A DNA stretch of 18,735 nucleotides from NCBI GenBank assembly GCA_022821935.1, contig JAJECR010000375.1:1-18735 (forward strand), in the 5' to 3' direction. The stretch is from Candidatus Latescibacterota bacterium (lineage in GTDB: Bacteria > JAAXHH01). This document shows positions 1 to 8,837 of the stretch, piece by piece. A model generated the notes under the pieces. It had not been told where the DNA came from, made no database searches, and saw only the letters and a list, made by a program, of their open reading frames with translations. Positions within the stretch are counted from its first letter, which is position 1, and every line of letters starts with the position of its first letter. The position numbers were made by a program, and so were the translations under genes.

Positions 1-153
1 GTATCCTTATTAATCCCAAATGGGTTCATGTAATGTCATATAATTACATTGGAGTTATACTACTTGATATTCTGAGAAATGTCAATTCCAACACAACAAG
101 GTAGGTCAAATACCCCAAGAGCCTTTTTGGAGTAAACCGAAAGCGCGGATACA

Positions 154-182
154 TTGACAGCATGACGCCCGATTCATACCAT
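154..182 (+). promoter_or_regulatory. Candidate sigma70 promoter for the beta-barrel gene
   Basis: A perfect TTGACA (154-159) is followed after exactly 17 bp by TACCAT (177-182), which matches 4 of 6 positions of TATAAT. This would start transcription near 189, about 50 nt before the ATG at 240. The assignment rests on hexamer match and spacing only. Confidence 0.5.
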
Positions 183-239
183 TGGATTGTAACATTGCAG
201 AAATATCAACCAGTACTCCAGTGAGTAAAGGAAATCATC

Positions 240-788
240 ATGCGACGATTACTCTTCCTTTTGATAGTTCCCTGTCTGATCACCGCGCAAGCAAACGCCC
301 AGGCTTCACTGGAAATCGAAGGACATGCATCCTTCGCCCTGGAAGACCTGAGCATACTGGCGGACGGGACAGGATTCGGCGGTTCCGTGGCCGTTACCTA
401 TCCGCTCGAGTCTTGGAATATGCTTGATCTGGTCGGGAAGGCCGGTTTCAATCACTATGGTACGCGCAAAGAGGAACTCCTCTTCGAGGGCGATATCCAG
501 GTTGACATCGACGCGGCATACCAGGGGATTCCGATCACCGCGGGGGTTAGAATGTATTACGGCCAGGCCAGGAAGTTCTTTGTCGAGGGACTTGGCGGCG
601 TGGAGATCAAGCGGGGCGACTTTGACGACTTCGACTTTAAGGACGAGACGTATGCGATAGATCCGGTCGCGTCTGTCGGTGTTGGATTACGGGTCGCGCA
701 GCGATTGGGCGTAGCCGCATCGTTCAGCTTGAGCAACGATCTGTGGAGGTATGTGAATCTGGGCGTTTCGTATCGTTTCGGGGGATGA
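240..788 (+). CDS. Secreted outer-membrane beta-barrel-like protein, function unknown
   Basis: This 182-aa protein begins with a clear signal peptide: Arg-Arg, a leucine-rich core, and a likely cleavage after the Ala-Gln-Ala near residue 22. The rest alternates hydrophobic and polar residues with many Gly, Asp and aromatic residues, as in small outer-membrane barrels. Stretches such as GVGLRVAQRLGVAASFSLS and the aromatic C-terminal strand (VNLGVSYRF, then GG) look like closing beta strands. The ATG at 240 is preceded by AAAGGA at 227-232 with 7-nt spacing, which fixes the start. It is monocistronic, with a promoter candidate at 154-182 and a terminator at 820-855. Its size fits OmpW/OprF-N-terminus-like or 'outer membrane protein beta-barrel domain' families, but I cannot name a family securely. 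The substrate or role is unknown. Confidence 0.75.
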   Translation: MRRLLFLLIVPCLITAQANAQASLEIEGHASFALEDLSILADGTGFGGSVAVTYPLESWNMLDLVGKAGFNHYGTRKEELLFEGDIQVDIDAAYQGIPITAGVRMYYGQARKFFVEGLGGVEIKRGDFDDFDFKDETYAIDPVASVGVGLRVAQRLGVAASFSLSNDLWRYVNLGVSYRFGG

Positions 789-819
789 TGGATCACCGGA
801 CTCCACGAGGCAAAAAGAA

Positions 820-855
820 AAACGCGGGACTCACATCGAGCCCCGCGTTTCTGTT
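820..855. terminator. Bidirectional Rho-independent terminator
   Basis: AAACGCGGG (820-828) pairs perfectly with CCCGCGTTT (842-850), and an inner CTC/GAG extension closes on loop ACATC. On the + strand it is followed by CTGTTTT. On the - strand it is followed by a run of T interrupted by one C (complement of 812-819). It sits between two convergent genes, the barrel gene (+) and dnaK (-), and can serve both. Confidence 0.85.
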
Positions 856-931
856 TTAAGGTTCAAAAAGCGGCGCTGACACCAGCGGCGTTGACCTGTT
901 CGTCTCTAACCGCCTGCCACTCCTGCAACCC

Positions 932-2911
<1,980 letters not shown>

Positions 2912-3069
2912 GAATGTTTACTCCCAAAGTAGTTCCTGCTGAAAATGAAAAGGCGGACCGGGCTCGACCCATCAGGAGATCAAGTCCGGCTGCCCGCGCG
3001 AACAGGCGAGCCTGGCTCGACCCATGAACCAGTCAAGTCCGGCCGGCCCGGTAAAAACGGGTCGAGCCC
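2912..3069 (-). promoter_or_regulatory. Repeat-containing dnaK leader (candidate structured 5' UTR)
   Basis: The predicted dnaK transcript would begin near 3068 with GGCTCGACCC (3068-3059). It then meets the complementary GGGTCGAGCC twice, at 3023-3014 and at 2970-2960 (where an extra C gives an 11-bp match to 3059-3069). The two later copies lie inside a 30-bp direct repeat (2961-2990 and 3014-3043, period 53) that shares blocks of 12 and 11 bp around a variable 7-bp core. The first element can therefore pair with either later copy but not both. The sequence relationships are directly seen. A role as an RNA switch, thermosensor or operator set is inference. Confidence 0.5.
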
Positions 3070-3074
3070 ACCCC

Positions 3075-3103
3075 TATATAGAGGCGGGCTGTACTCGCTT
3101 CAA
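3075..3103 (-). promoter_or_regulatory. Candidate dnaK promoter
   Basis: On the - strand TTGAAG (3103-3098) is followed after 17 bp by TATATA (3080-3075). The bases before the -10 read CCTC, so the element also loosely resembles a heat-shock sigma32-type promoter (CTTGAA ... CCCCATnT). The start site would fall at about 3068, exactly at the first of the complementary repeat elements of the dnaK leader. Confidence 0.55.
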
Positions 3104-3119
3104 CCAGAAAATGGACCGA

Positions 3120-3183
3120 TCCGCCTCCTGGCGAGAGGCGGACCATGTCAGATTCCGGGACGAGGCGGTTTGCCCCGTCCCGG
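3120..3183 (-). terminator. Two consecutive hairpins after hsp20 (possible weak terminator)
   Basis: Downstream of the hsp20 stop are two perfect 8-bp stems. The first is CCGGGACG/CGTCCCGG (3155-3162 with 3176-3183). The second is TCCGCCTC/GAGGCGGA (3120-3127 with 3135-3142, 7-nt loop). On the - strand the second is followed by TCGGTCCATTTTCT, only a short T run. They could terminate or attenuate read-through from hsp20 before the dnaK promoter, or protect the hsp20 mRNA 3' end. Confidence 0.45.
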
Positions 3184-3209
3184 GATTTCGTCCACTCCCG
3201 GCCGCGGTC

Positions 3210-3632
3210 TCAGGCCACGGTGATCGGAATCTGCCTAGGCTGCGCCGCTTTCGACTTCCGCAGCGTGATCGTCATGACGCCGTCCTTGTACGTCGCGTCG
3301 ATCGAATCGGTATCCACCGCGTCCGGCACCGGAAAAGCGTGCTCGAACTTGCCGCGGGACTGCGGCTCCGCGTCGCCGTTGAGGCCGAAGGGACTCTTGC
3401 GCTCGCCGCTTACGGTCAGCACGCCCTTCTCCAGGTTGATCGCCACGTCGTCCGAGGCCACGCCCGGCAGGTCCACCGCGACCAGGAAGGCGTCCTCGGT
3501 TTCGTGCGTGTCCACGCGGGGCGACCAGCGGGTCGTGAGACCGGAACGGAACGGGAAATGCTGGAACATGCCGTCCAGTTCGGTCTGCAGGTTGTGCAGG
3601 TTCCGCAGCGGGAAAATGGTTGTCGCTCTCAT
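3210..3632 (-). CDS. Small heat-shock protein, Hsp20/alpha-crystallin family
   Basis: This 140-aa holdase-type chaperone keeps unfolding proteins soluble for refolding by DnaK. The alpha-crystallin domain spans about residues 38-130, with DLPGV (54-58), GVLTVSGER (70-78) and the closing YKDGVMTITLRK. The C-terminal IPI (135-137) is the IxI motif that docks neighbouring subunits. The reading frame is open upstream to 3719, but the start at 3632 is chosen because AAGGAGGAG (complement of 3637-3645) lies just before it and family members begin at this point. Its length is normal. It is divergent from the sigma factor gene and upstream of dnaK on the same strand, which makes this a small heat-shock locus. 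Confidence 0.93.
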   Translation of the reverse strand: MRATTIFPLRNLHNLQTELDGMFQHFPFRSGLTTRWSPRVDTHETEDAFLVAVDLPGVASDDVAINLEKGVLTVSGERKSPFGLNGDAEPQSRGKFEHAFPVPDAVDTDSIDATYKDGVMTITLRKSKAAQPRQIPITVA

Positions 3633-4007
3633 GATGCTCCTCCTTTTAAAGATACACGGTAAACGCATTGTATACTCTTTACTTTCTTTCGGAACCGAAT
3701 GGCCGTCGCCGGCGTACATTAGTTAAGCAACCCAGGCGATGCGGTTGAACCGGCATCCGCAACATAGTTAGTGCAAAGACCGTGCCAAATTGGGAAAATG
3801 CATCCGCGAGAAAGTAGAAAAAGAACCGTAACATGTTGATTCCAAATCGGTTAGGGAAAAACAAAGGGAATTCGAGAAAAACCCAGGAAATTTGACTAAT
3901 CCGGTAAGACCAAACAAGATATGCCAAATTGGCAGTATATGACAAATTGGCATATCACGGCTGCCAACAGCATACGGACGAAATGGATGGCAGGGAGGTG
4001 ATACCGA
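3633..4007. promoter_or_regulatory. Divergent hsp20/sigma control region with repeated palindromes
   Basis: This 375-bp AT-rich region lies between divergent genes and carries no convincing gene. It holds three copies of a 13-bp motif: TGCCAAATTGGCA (3922-3934, a perfect palindrome around a central A), TGACAAATTGGCA (3940-3952) and TGCCAAATTGGGA (3783-3795). The first two form an 18-bp tandem repeat beginning ATATG. Each copy contains TTGGCA or its complement, close to a -35 box. Rightward, TTGGCA (3929-3934) has TATCAC 18 bp downstream. Leftward, TTGGCA (3788-3783) has TATGTT (3766-3761) 16 bp downstream. A second leftward -10-like TACAAT lies at 3672-3667. The operator and promoter roles are inferred. 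Confidence 0.5.
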
Positions 4008-4874
4008 ATGAAGCTGACCAAGAAGATCCAGGTTCGAGACGATCAGGCCCTGGACATCTACCTGAAGGAAATCGGAGATACGGAACTGCTTACCCCGCAG
4101 GATGAGGAGGAACTCGCCCGCCGCATTCGGGATGGGGACGAGAAGGCCCTGGAGACCATGGTCCACGCGAATCTGCGTTTCGTCGTGGCCGTGGCGAAGC
4201 AATACCAGAACCAGGGACTTGCCCTTTCCGACCTGATCAGCGAAGGGAACATCGGCCTGATGAAGGCCGCCCGCCGGTTCGACGAGAAGAAGGGATTCAA
4301 ATTCATCTCCTACGCCGTCTGGTGGATCCGGCAGGCCATTCTCCACGCCCTGGCCGAACAGGCCCGGTTGATCCGTCTCCCCGTCAACAAGATCGAGGAG
4401 TTGCGCCGGATCGAGCGTTCCATCAAGAAAAAGGAAAGCGAGCGGGCGAACGCGCAGGCCGCTTCTGACGATGGATCCGACGAGGACGAGGAGTCGGGCG
4501 CGGACCTCGGCCGCCATCCCGCCATGCCGGAATGGGCGAGCACGCCGCTTTCGCTGGACGCACCCATCGGCGACCAGGACGCCTATACCCTGATGGACCG
4601 GCTGAGGGACCAGGACAGCAAGATGCCGGACGAGGAACTGCAGGATGCGCTGTTGCGGAACGAGGTGAGGCGCGCGGTTTCGACCCTGACCGACCGCGAG
4701 AGCGAGGTGTTGAACCTTTACTTCGGCCTGAATTCGGACCGGACCTACACCCTCGAGGAGATCGGGGTGCGTTTCGGCCTGACGCGGGAACGGATCCGCC
4801 AGATCAAGCAGAAGGCCATCAACAAGCTGCGTCACACCCGCAAAGGCACGCGCCTGGCCGCCTACGCGGACTGA
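4008..4874 (+). CDS. RNA polymerase sigma factor, RpoD/SigA type (sigma70 group 1/2)
   Basis: This 288-aa initiation factor directs core RNA polymerase to -10/-35 promoters. Region 1.2 is seen at about 11-45 (DIYLKEIGDTELLTPQDEEEL) and region 2 at about 53-125, including NLRFVVAVAKQY, LSDLISEGNIGLMKA, the -10-contact segment FDEKKGFKFISYAVWWIRQAI and LIRLPVN. Region 4 is at about 215-282, with the helix-turn-helix YTLEEIGVRFGLTRERIRQI. There is no region 1.1. The usual region 3 helix (REPTxEEIA type) is missing: residues 131-175 are instead a charged segment with an acidic stretch (SDDGSDEDEES) before LSLDAPIG. AGGGAGGTGAT (3992-4002) is a near-perfect anti-16S match before the ATG. The size fits short SigA-like factors. 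It could be the housekeeping factor or a group 2 paralogue, and its divergence from hsp20 favours a stress link. Confidence 0.93.
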   Translation: MKLTKKIQVRDDQALDIYLKEIGDTELLTPQDEEELARRIRDGDEKALETMVHANLRFVVAVAKQYQNQGLALSDLISEGNIGLMKAARRFDEKKGFKFISYAVWWIRQAILHALAEQARLIRLPVNKIEELRRIERSIKKKESERANAQAASDDGSDEDEESGADLGRHPAMPEWASTPLSLDAPIGDQDAYTLMDRLRDQDSKMPDEELQDALLRNEVRRAVSTLTDRESEVLNLYFGLNSDRTYTLEEIGVRFGLTRERIRQIKQKAINKLRHTRKGTRLAAYAD

Positions 4875-5004
4875 CTGGGAGGTGTGGAAATCGGCCGGCC
4901 GCATGGGATAAGTCGGCCGGTACAAAACATAGCGGCTGTGCTTTTAAGAAATGCGGCGTCGCGTGAACTCTTGTGCGGACCTGAACAATCCGTCTGCCGT
5001 TGCC

Positions 5005-5036
5005 CCGGCGGGAGTTTACCGGCGCCGCTTTTTGTT
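5005..5036 (+). terminator. Possible terminator between sigma gene and convergent thioredoxin-like gene
   Basis: A GC-rich imperfect inverted repeat (CGGCG at 5006-5010, CGCCG at 5023-5027, with CCGG repeats in the loop) is followed by CTTTTTGTTTATTT. The stem is short, so strength is uncertain, but the T run and position at the 3' end of the sigma transcript are right. The T run overlaps the last codons of the opposite gene. Confidence 0.45.
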
Positions 5037-5575
5037 TATTTCTTCTTCTCCCGCTCCATGTACATGTCGAAGTCCATTTTCTCGTACCATCCGCCTTCGA
5101 CGAAACGCAACATGGGCGCGAAGAGATCGGGGCCGTAATACCCTCTGACGGGCAAGATGGGGCGGCCTTCCGAGGAGAGGAACCACGTGGTGGGGTAGCT
5201 GTTCACCTGGAACATCAGGGCCACGTGGTATTCGGTGACGGTCTGGCCTTCGATAATCAGCGGTTGGGAGGATTCCGCGTTCAACTTCACGGAGATGAAG
5301 GATTTGTTGAGTTGCTTCAGGACGCCCGCGTCACGATAGGTCTTCTCGTTCATCCTTCTGCAGTTGGGACACCAGTCGGTGTAGAAATTGACGATAATGA
5401 TCTTGCCGGAGTCCTTGGCCAGTGCCAGGGCTCTGTCGAGCCGTTGCCAGTTGGGCTCCGCCGCCTTTTTTTCGTTGCCGTCGCCAGCTGAGGCGTCCGG
5501 AACGCCAACATTCGCACCGGCAGCGACCACCAGGCAGAAGGCCGCCATGAGAAAGGTCTTGATCGTGCCGCTCAT
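5036..5575 (-). CDS. Exported thioredoxin-like protein (CxxC)
   Basis: This 179-aa protein has an N-terminal signal peptide or anchor (hydrophobic residues 8-22, possible cleavage after DASA near 30) and then a thioredoxin-fold domain. The redox motif WCPNC (Cys69, Cys72) follows the strand KIIIVNFYTDW. A cis-proline segment SYPTTWFLSSEG is at about 126-137. It would act as a periplasmic thiol-disulfide reductase, or a partner in cytochrome or oxidative-stress repair, as in thioredoxin_7/DsbD-C-like proteins. The frame is open to 5770, but the ATG at 5575 places the signal peptide at the N-terminus and has AGGA a few bases upstream. An alternative ATG at 5638 would add 21 polar residues. The C-terminus is lysine rich (EREKKK). 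The exact substrate is unknown. Confidence 0.82.
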   Translation of the reverse strand: MSGTIKTFLMAAFCLVVAAGANVGVPDASAGDGNEKKAAEPNWQRLDRALALAKDSGKIIIVNFYTDWCPNCRRMNEKTYRDAGVLKQLNKSFISVKLNAESSQPLIIEGQTVTEYHVALMFQVNSYPTTWFLSSEGRPILPVRGYYGPDLFAPMLRFVEGGWYEKMDFDMYMEREKKK

Positions 5576-5945
5576 CCGTCCTGCAGCAGGACGATTCCTG
5601 GACTGGGTTTCGGCAACATCAGTTTCGTTGGACGGCATGGCTGGAATCCGATTGGGCAAGTCATAGCTCTTCGTGATTTTGGAATTTAACTTACCTCTTA
5701 ACCTACCGACCCCAGGCCGAAAGTCAAGCCGAAACCCTTGCTTAGGCCCCGCCGAGATAGGGCTTGTCATCCCCCCGCCCTCCCCGTATTATTAGGGATT
5801 CGATCAAATGCAGTACGCCAATAGGTGACAGCTGCGATACTTCCGCTAACCGCAGCACATCCGCCGGCTGCGCACTTCTGCCAGTTACGGCACTTCCGGG
5901 TCTCCGGTATATCCGACCCTCTGCAGGTCACGTGAGGCGGCGTCC

Positions 5946-7259
5946 ATGACGAAGCTCGAATCGACCTACCGGCAGACCTTTGACCAATCGGCCGCGCTGT
6001 ACGAGCGGGCGCTCGAGCGGTTCCCGAACGGGGTAACCCACGACGGCCGGTTCATGCGTCCCTTCCCGGTGTACATCGACCGGGCGCAGGGATCGCGCAA
6101 GTGGTCGGTGGAGGGCCGGGAGATCATCGATTACTGGATGGGGCACGGCTCCCTGATCCTGGGCCACAGTCATCCGGTGATCGTACAGGCGATCGCGGAG
6201 CAGGCGGCTCGCGGCACGCACTACGGGGCGTGCCACGAACTCGAGATCGAATGGGCGGACCTGATCCGGCAACTGATGCCCTCCGCTGAGACCGTCCGGT
6301 TCGTTTCCACCGGTACCGAGGCCACGCTCATGGCCATCCGGCTGGCGCGGACCTTCACGGGCCGACGCAAGGTCATCAAGTTCCGGGGACACTACCACGG
6401 CTGGCACGACCAGGTGCTGGACGGCGTCGGACCGGGCAACAACCAACCCATGCCCGGCGTGTTGCGGGAAGTGTTCGATACCGTGATCAGCCTGCCCGAG
6501 GTGAACCTGGACCGCGTGGCGGACATCCTGAAGCGCGACAACGACGTCGCCTGCCTCATTCTGGAACCGACGGGCGCCATGTTCGGCGGCGTCGAACTGT
6601 CCGATGACATCGTTCCCGGTCTTCGGGAGCTCACCGAACGGTACGGCGTGATCTTCGTCATGGACGAGGTCGTCACGGGATTCCGGTGTGCTCCGGGCGG
6701 GGCGCAGGAGCACTACGGGGTCAGGCCGGACCTGAGCACGCTGGCCAAGATCGTGGCCGCGGGGCTGAACGGCGGCGCCCTGGTCGGCCGCGCGGACATC
6801 ATGGAACTCCTGGAGCTCAGGGACGATGCGGAATGGCAGTCGGAAAAGAAGATGCTGCACTACGGGACCTTCAACGCGAACCCCCTTTCCGCGGCCGCGG
6901 GAATCGCCATGCTCAAGCGAATCGCCGACGGCCGGGACATCGCCGTCGCCAACGAACGGGCGGCAGAACTACGAACGCAGATGTCGGAGGTCCTGAAAAA
7001 GAACGGCCTGGACAGCTGGCGTGTCTACGGTTCCTTCTCCGGGTTCAAGATCCTGTCGGCGGGAACGGCCACCGCGGACCGCCGGGGCGATGCGGATATG
7101 TTGCACGCCATACGGCAGGCGCTGCTTCTGAACGGCGTGGATTGCATGGGGGTAGACGGCCTCACTTCCGCCGTCCATACCACCGAGGACGTGGTACGCA
7201 CGGTGGAGGCCTTCGACGGCGCGATTTCACTGCTGAAGCAGGACGGTATAATCGCTTGA
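5946..7259 (+). CDS. Class III PLP aminotransferase, glutamate-1-semialdehyde aminomutase-like
   Basis: This 437-aa pyridoxal-phosphate enzyme of fold type I has motifs in the expected order. These are YWMGHGSLILGHSHP (63-77), the phosphate-binding STGTEATLMAIRLAR (121-135), FRGHYHGWHD (146-155), EPTGAMFG (207-214), VIFVMDEVVTGFR (235-247, Asp240 binding the pyridine nitrogen), the likely Schiff-base Lys268 in LSTLAKIVAAGLNGG, and HYGTFNANPLSAAAG (305-319). The fold and motifs are closest to HemL-type proteins. Many such homologues outside tetrapyrrole operons act on other amino acids or amines, and no heme gene is nearby, so the substrate is left open. GAGG about 9 nt upstream supports the ATG. 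No obvious strong terminator follows. Confidence 0.88.
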   Translation: MTKLESTYRQTFDQSAALYERALERFPNGVTHDGRFMRPFPVYIDRAQGSRKWSVEGREIIDYWMGHGSLILGHSHPVIVQAIAEQAARGTHYGACHELEIEWADLIRQLMPSAETVRFVSTGTEATLMAIRLARTFTGRRKVIKFRGHYHGWHDQVLDGVGPGNNQPMPGVLREVFDTVISLPEVNLDRVADILKRDNDVACLILEPTGAMFGGVELSDDIVPGLRELTERYGVIFVMDEVVTGFRCAPGGAQEHYGVRPDLSTLAKIVAAGLNGGALVGRADIMELLELRDDAEWQSEKKMLHYGTFNANPLSAAAGIAMLKRIADGRDIAVANERAAELRTQMSEVLKKNGLDSWRVYGSFSGFKILSAGTATADRRGDADMLHAIRQALLLNGVDCMGVDGLTSAVHTTEDVVRTVEAFDGAISLLKQDGIIA

Positions 7260-7356
7260 CAGCGACGATGCCCGCGCTTAGGTTGCGCCGGAGTTAACAG
7301 AACACTCCCGCCCTTCGAGGAAGCCCGCGCGAAGTGCGGCGCGCGGCGTGATAAAC

Positions 7357-7386
7357 TTGATAAAGCCGTAGTTTGTACCTTATTGA
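7357..7386 (+). promoter_or_regulatory. Possible tpx promoter
   Basis: TTGATA (7357-7362) is followed after 18 bp by TATTGA (7381-7386), in an AT-rich stretch directly upstream of tpx. The -10 match is modest, so this is only the best local candidate. Confidence 0.3.
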
Positions 7387-7443
7387 AAACTGGTTCCATA
7401 AGCCGTTTCGAATAACCGATTCAGACCAAGGAGAGAAGACATC

Positions 7444-7962
7444 ATGGCGACCGAAAGAGCCGGTGCGGCGACCTTTCAAGGCAACGGATTGACCCTGGTA
7501 GGTGACGAAGTGAAGGTTGGGGACGCGGCGCCGGACTTTTCCGTACTCGGCGGCGACCTTTCCGCCGTTTCCCTGGCGGATTACGAGGGCAAGGTGAAGG
7601 TCATCTGTCTCGTGCCGTCCCTGGACACGCCCGTCTGCGACACCGAAATCCGCCGTTTCAACCAGGAAGCCGCTGGACTCAGCGACAACGTCGAGGTACT
7701 GGCGGTCAGCGCGGACCTGCCCTTCGCCCAGAAGCGCTGGTGCGGCGATGCGGGCGCCGATAACGTGACGGCCCTGTCCGACCACCGGGACACTTCGCTG
7801 GGCGTAGCCTACGGTGCGGTGATCAAGGAACTGCGCCTGTTGTCTCGCGCCGTCTTCGTCGTCGATGCATCCAACACGGTGCGCTACGCGGAGTATGTGA
7901 AGGAAATCACCGAAGAACCCGATTACGACGCCGCCCTCGCGGCCGCCCGGGCCGCCGTCTGA
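7444..7962 (+). CDS. tpx: Thiol peroxidase Tpx (2-Cys peroxiredoxin)
   Basis: This 172-aa peroxiredoxin reduces hydrogen peroxide and organic hydroperoxides using thioredoxin. The catalytic motif PSLDTPVCDTEIRRFN places the peroxidatic Cys at 65. The resolving Cys is Cys100 in KRWCGDAG, the spacing typical of atypical 2-Cys Tpx enzymes (Cys61/Cys95 in E. coli). The N-terminal FQGNGLTLVG and GDAAPDFSV are also Tpx hallmarks. Its length is normal for the family. AAGGAGA (7428-7434), 9 nt before the ATG, sets the start. It is monocistronic, with its own terminator at 8016-8052. The exported thioredoxin-like protein upstream is on the other strand and unlikely to be its reductant, since Tpx here lacks a signal peptide. 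Confidence 0.96.
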   Translation: MATERAGAATFQGNGLTLVGDEVKVGDAAPDFSVLGGDLSAVSLADYEGKVKVICLVPSLDTPVCDTEIRRFNQEAAGLSDNVEVLAVSADLPFAQKRWCGDAGADNVTALSDHRDTSLGVAYGAVIKELRLLSRAVFVVDASNTVRYAEYVKEITEEPDYDAALAAARAAV

Positions 7963-8015
7963 GGACGGAGGACTAGTCCGACCGGTAAACTAAGATCAAG
8001 TCCAATCCAGTGAAG

Positions 8016-8052
8016 CGGCCGGGGACGCCTGAACCCCCCGGCCGTTTTATTT
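8016..8052 (+). terminator. Rho-independent terminator of tpx
   Basis: CGGCCGGGG (8016-8024) pairs perfectly over 9 bp with CCCCGGCCG (8036-8044), with an 11-nt loop, followed immediately by TTTTATTT (8045-8052). Confidence 0.92.
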
Positions 8053-8082
8053 GATACACACAGCTAAACGAGGAACGAGATC

Positions 8083-8769
8083 ATGGCCGAACTCACCTAT
8101 CACGCACACGCCACTTTTTCCCTGTCCGACGGCAACCATGACCTGCTGTTCGATCCCTTCATCACGGGCAATCCGATGGCGACGATTTCAGCAGACGACC
8201 TGAACCCCGACTACGTTCTGCTGACCCATGGACATTCCGACCATATCGCCGACGCCGTGCCCATCGCCACGCGCTGCGACGCGCCGATCATCGCCTCCTT
8301 CGAACTCGCCAACTACTGCGAGGCGCAGGGTGCCGCCACGCACGACCTGGGGATCGGCGGCTCGAACACCTTCCCCTTTGGACGTGTGAAGCTGACGCAG
8401 GCGACCCACAGTTCGTCCGTCACGGCGGACGACGGGACCATCGTGTACCTGGGCAATCCCGCGGGCATCATCGTCGACTTCGACGGGAAGAGGTACTACA
8501 ACACCGGCGACACGGGTCTCTTCGGCGACATGGCTCTGATCGGGCGGATGGAGAAACCGGACATCGTGATCATGCCGATTGGGGACAACTACACCATGGG
8601 GATCGACGACGCCGTGGAGGCGGTCCGGATGATCGGCGCCGGGACCGTCATCCCGGTCCACTACAATACCTTCCCCGTAATCGAGCAGGATCCGGCCGAG
8701 TTTGCGGAAAAGGTGGGCGACCTGGCCCGGTGCGTCGTATTGAAGCCGGGCCAATCGGTTACGCTGTAG
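8083..8769 (+). CDS. UPF0173-type metal-dependent hydrolase (metallo-beta-lactamase fold)
   Basis: This 228-aa cytosolic protein has the metallo-beta-lactamase metal-site motif THGHSDH (48-54) after LTYHAHATF and FDPF. Further likely ligands are His109 (ATHS), Asp143 in NTGDTGLFGDM (140-150), and His193 in IPVHYNTFP (190-198). IMPIGDNYTMG (163-173) is characteristic of the UPF0173/YtkL-like group of predicted Zn-dependent hydrolases, whose physiological substrate is not established. Length is typical (about 225-230 aa). GAGGA (8070-8074) lies 8 nt before the ATG. It starts just after the tpx terminator and so has a separate promoter that I cannot place, or is read through. Confidence 0.92.
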   Translation: MAELTYHAHATFSLSDGNHDLLFDPFITGNPMATISADDLNPDYVLLTHGHSDHIADAVPIATRCDAPIIASFELANYCEAQGAATHDLGIGGSNTFPFGRVKLTQATHSSSVTADDGTIVYLGNPAGIIVDFDGKRYYNTGDTGLFGDMALIGRMEKPDIVIMPIGDNYTMGIDDAVEAVRMIGAGTVIPVHYNTFPVIEQDPAEFAEKVGDLARCVVLKPGQSVTL

Positions 8770-8837
8770 GCAGGTCAATATGCGCGGGCCGGCGGACCGT
8801 GCCGGTCGGTTGAATTCCCGGCCGGTGAATGCGGATT

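Noticed and set aside
182..427. 81-aa + strand open frame overlapping the beta-barrel gene start
   Set aside because: It is in another phase, lacks a ribosome-binding site, and the overlapping frame has a signal peptide and barrel-like strands.
2912..3209. CIRCE/HrcA operator upstream of dnaK
   Set aside because: No TTAGCACTC-N9-GAGTGCTAA or close variant is present; the repeats there have different sequence and geometry.
3768..4925. 385-aa - strand open frame opposite the sigma factor gene
   Set aside because: It is a shadow of a gene with unmistakable sigma70 regions and also runs into the AT-rich control region; no family features.
5946..7259. Assigning this aminotransferase as the heme-pathway hemL
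   Set aside because: The motifs fit the HemL-like group, but paralogues with other substrates are common and no tetrapyrrole gene is nearby.
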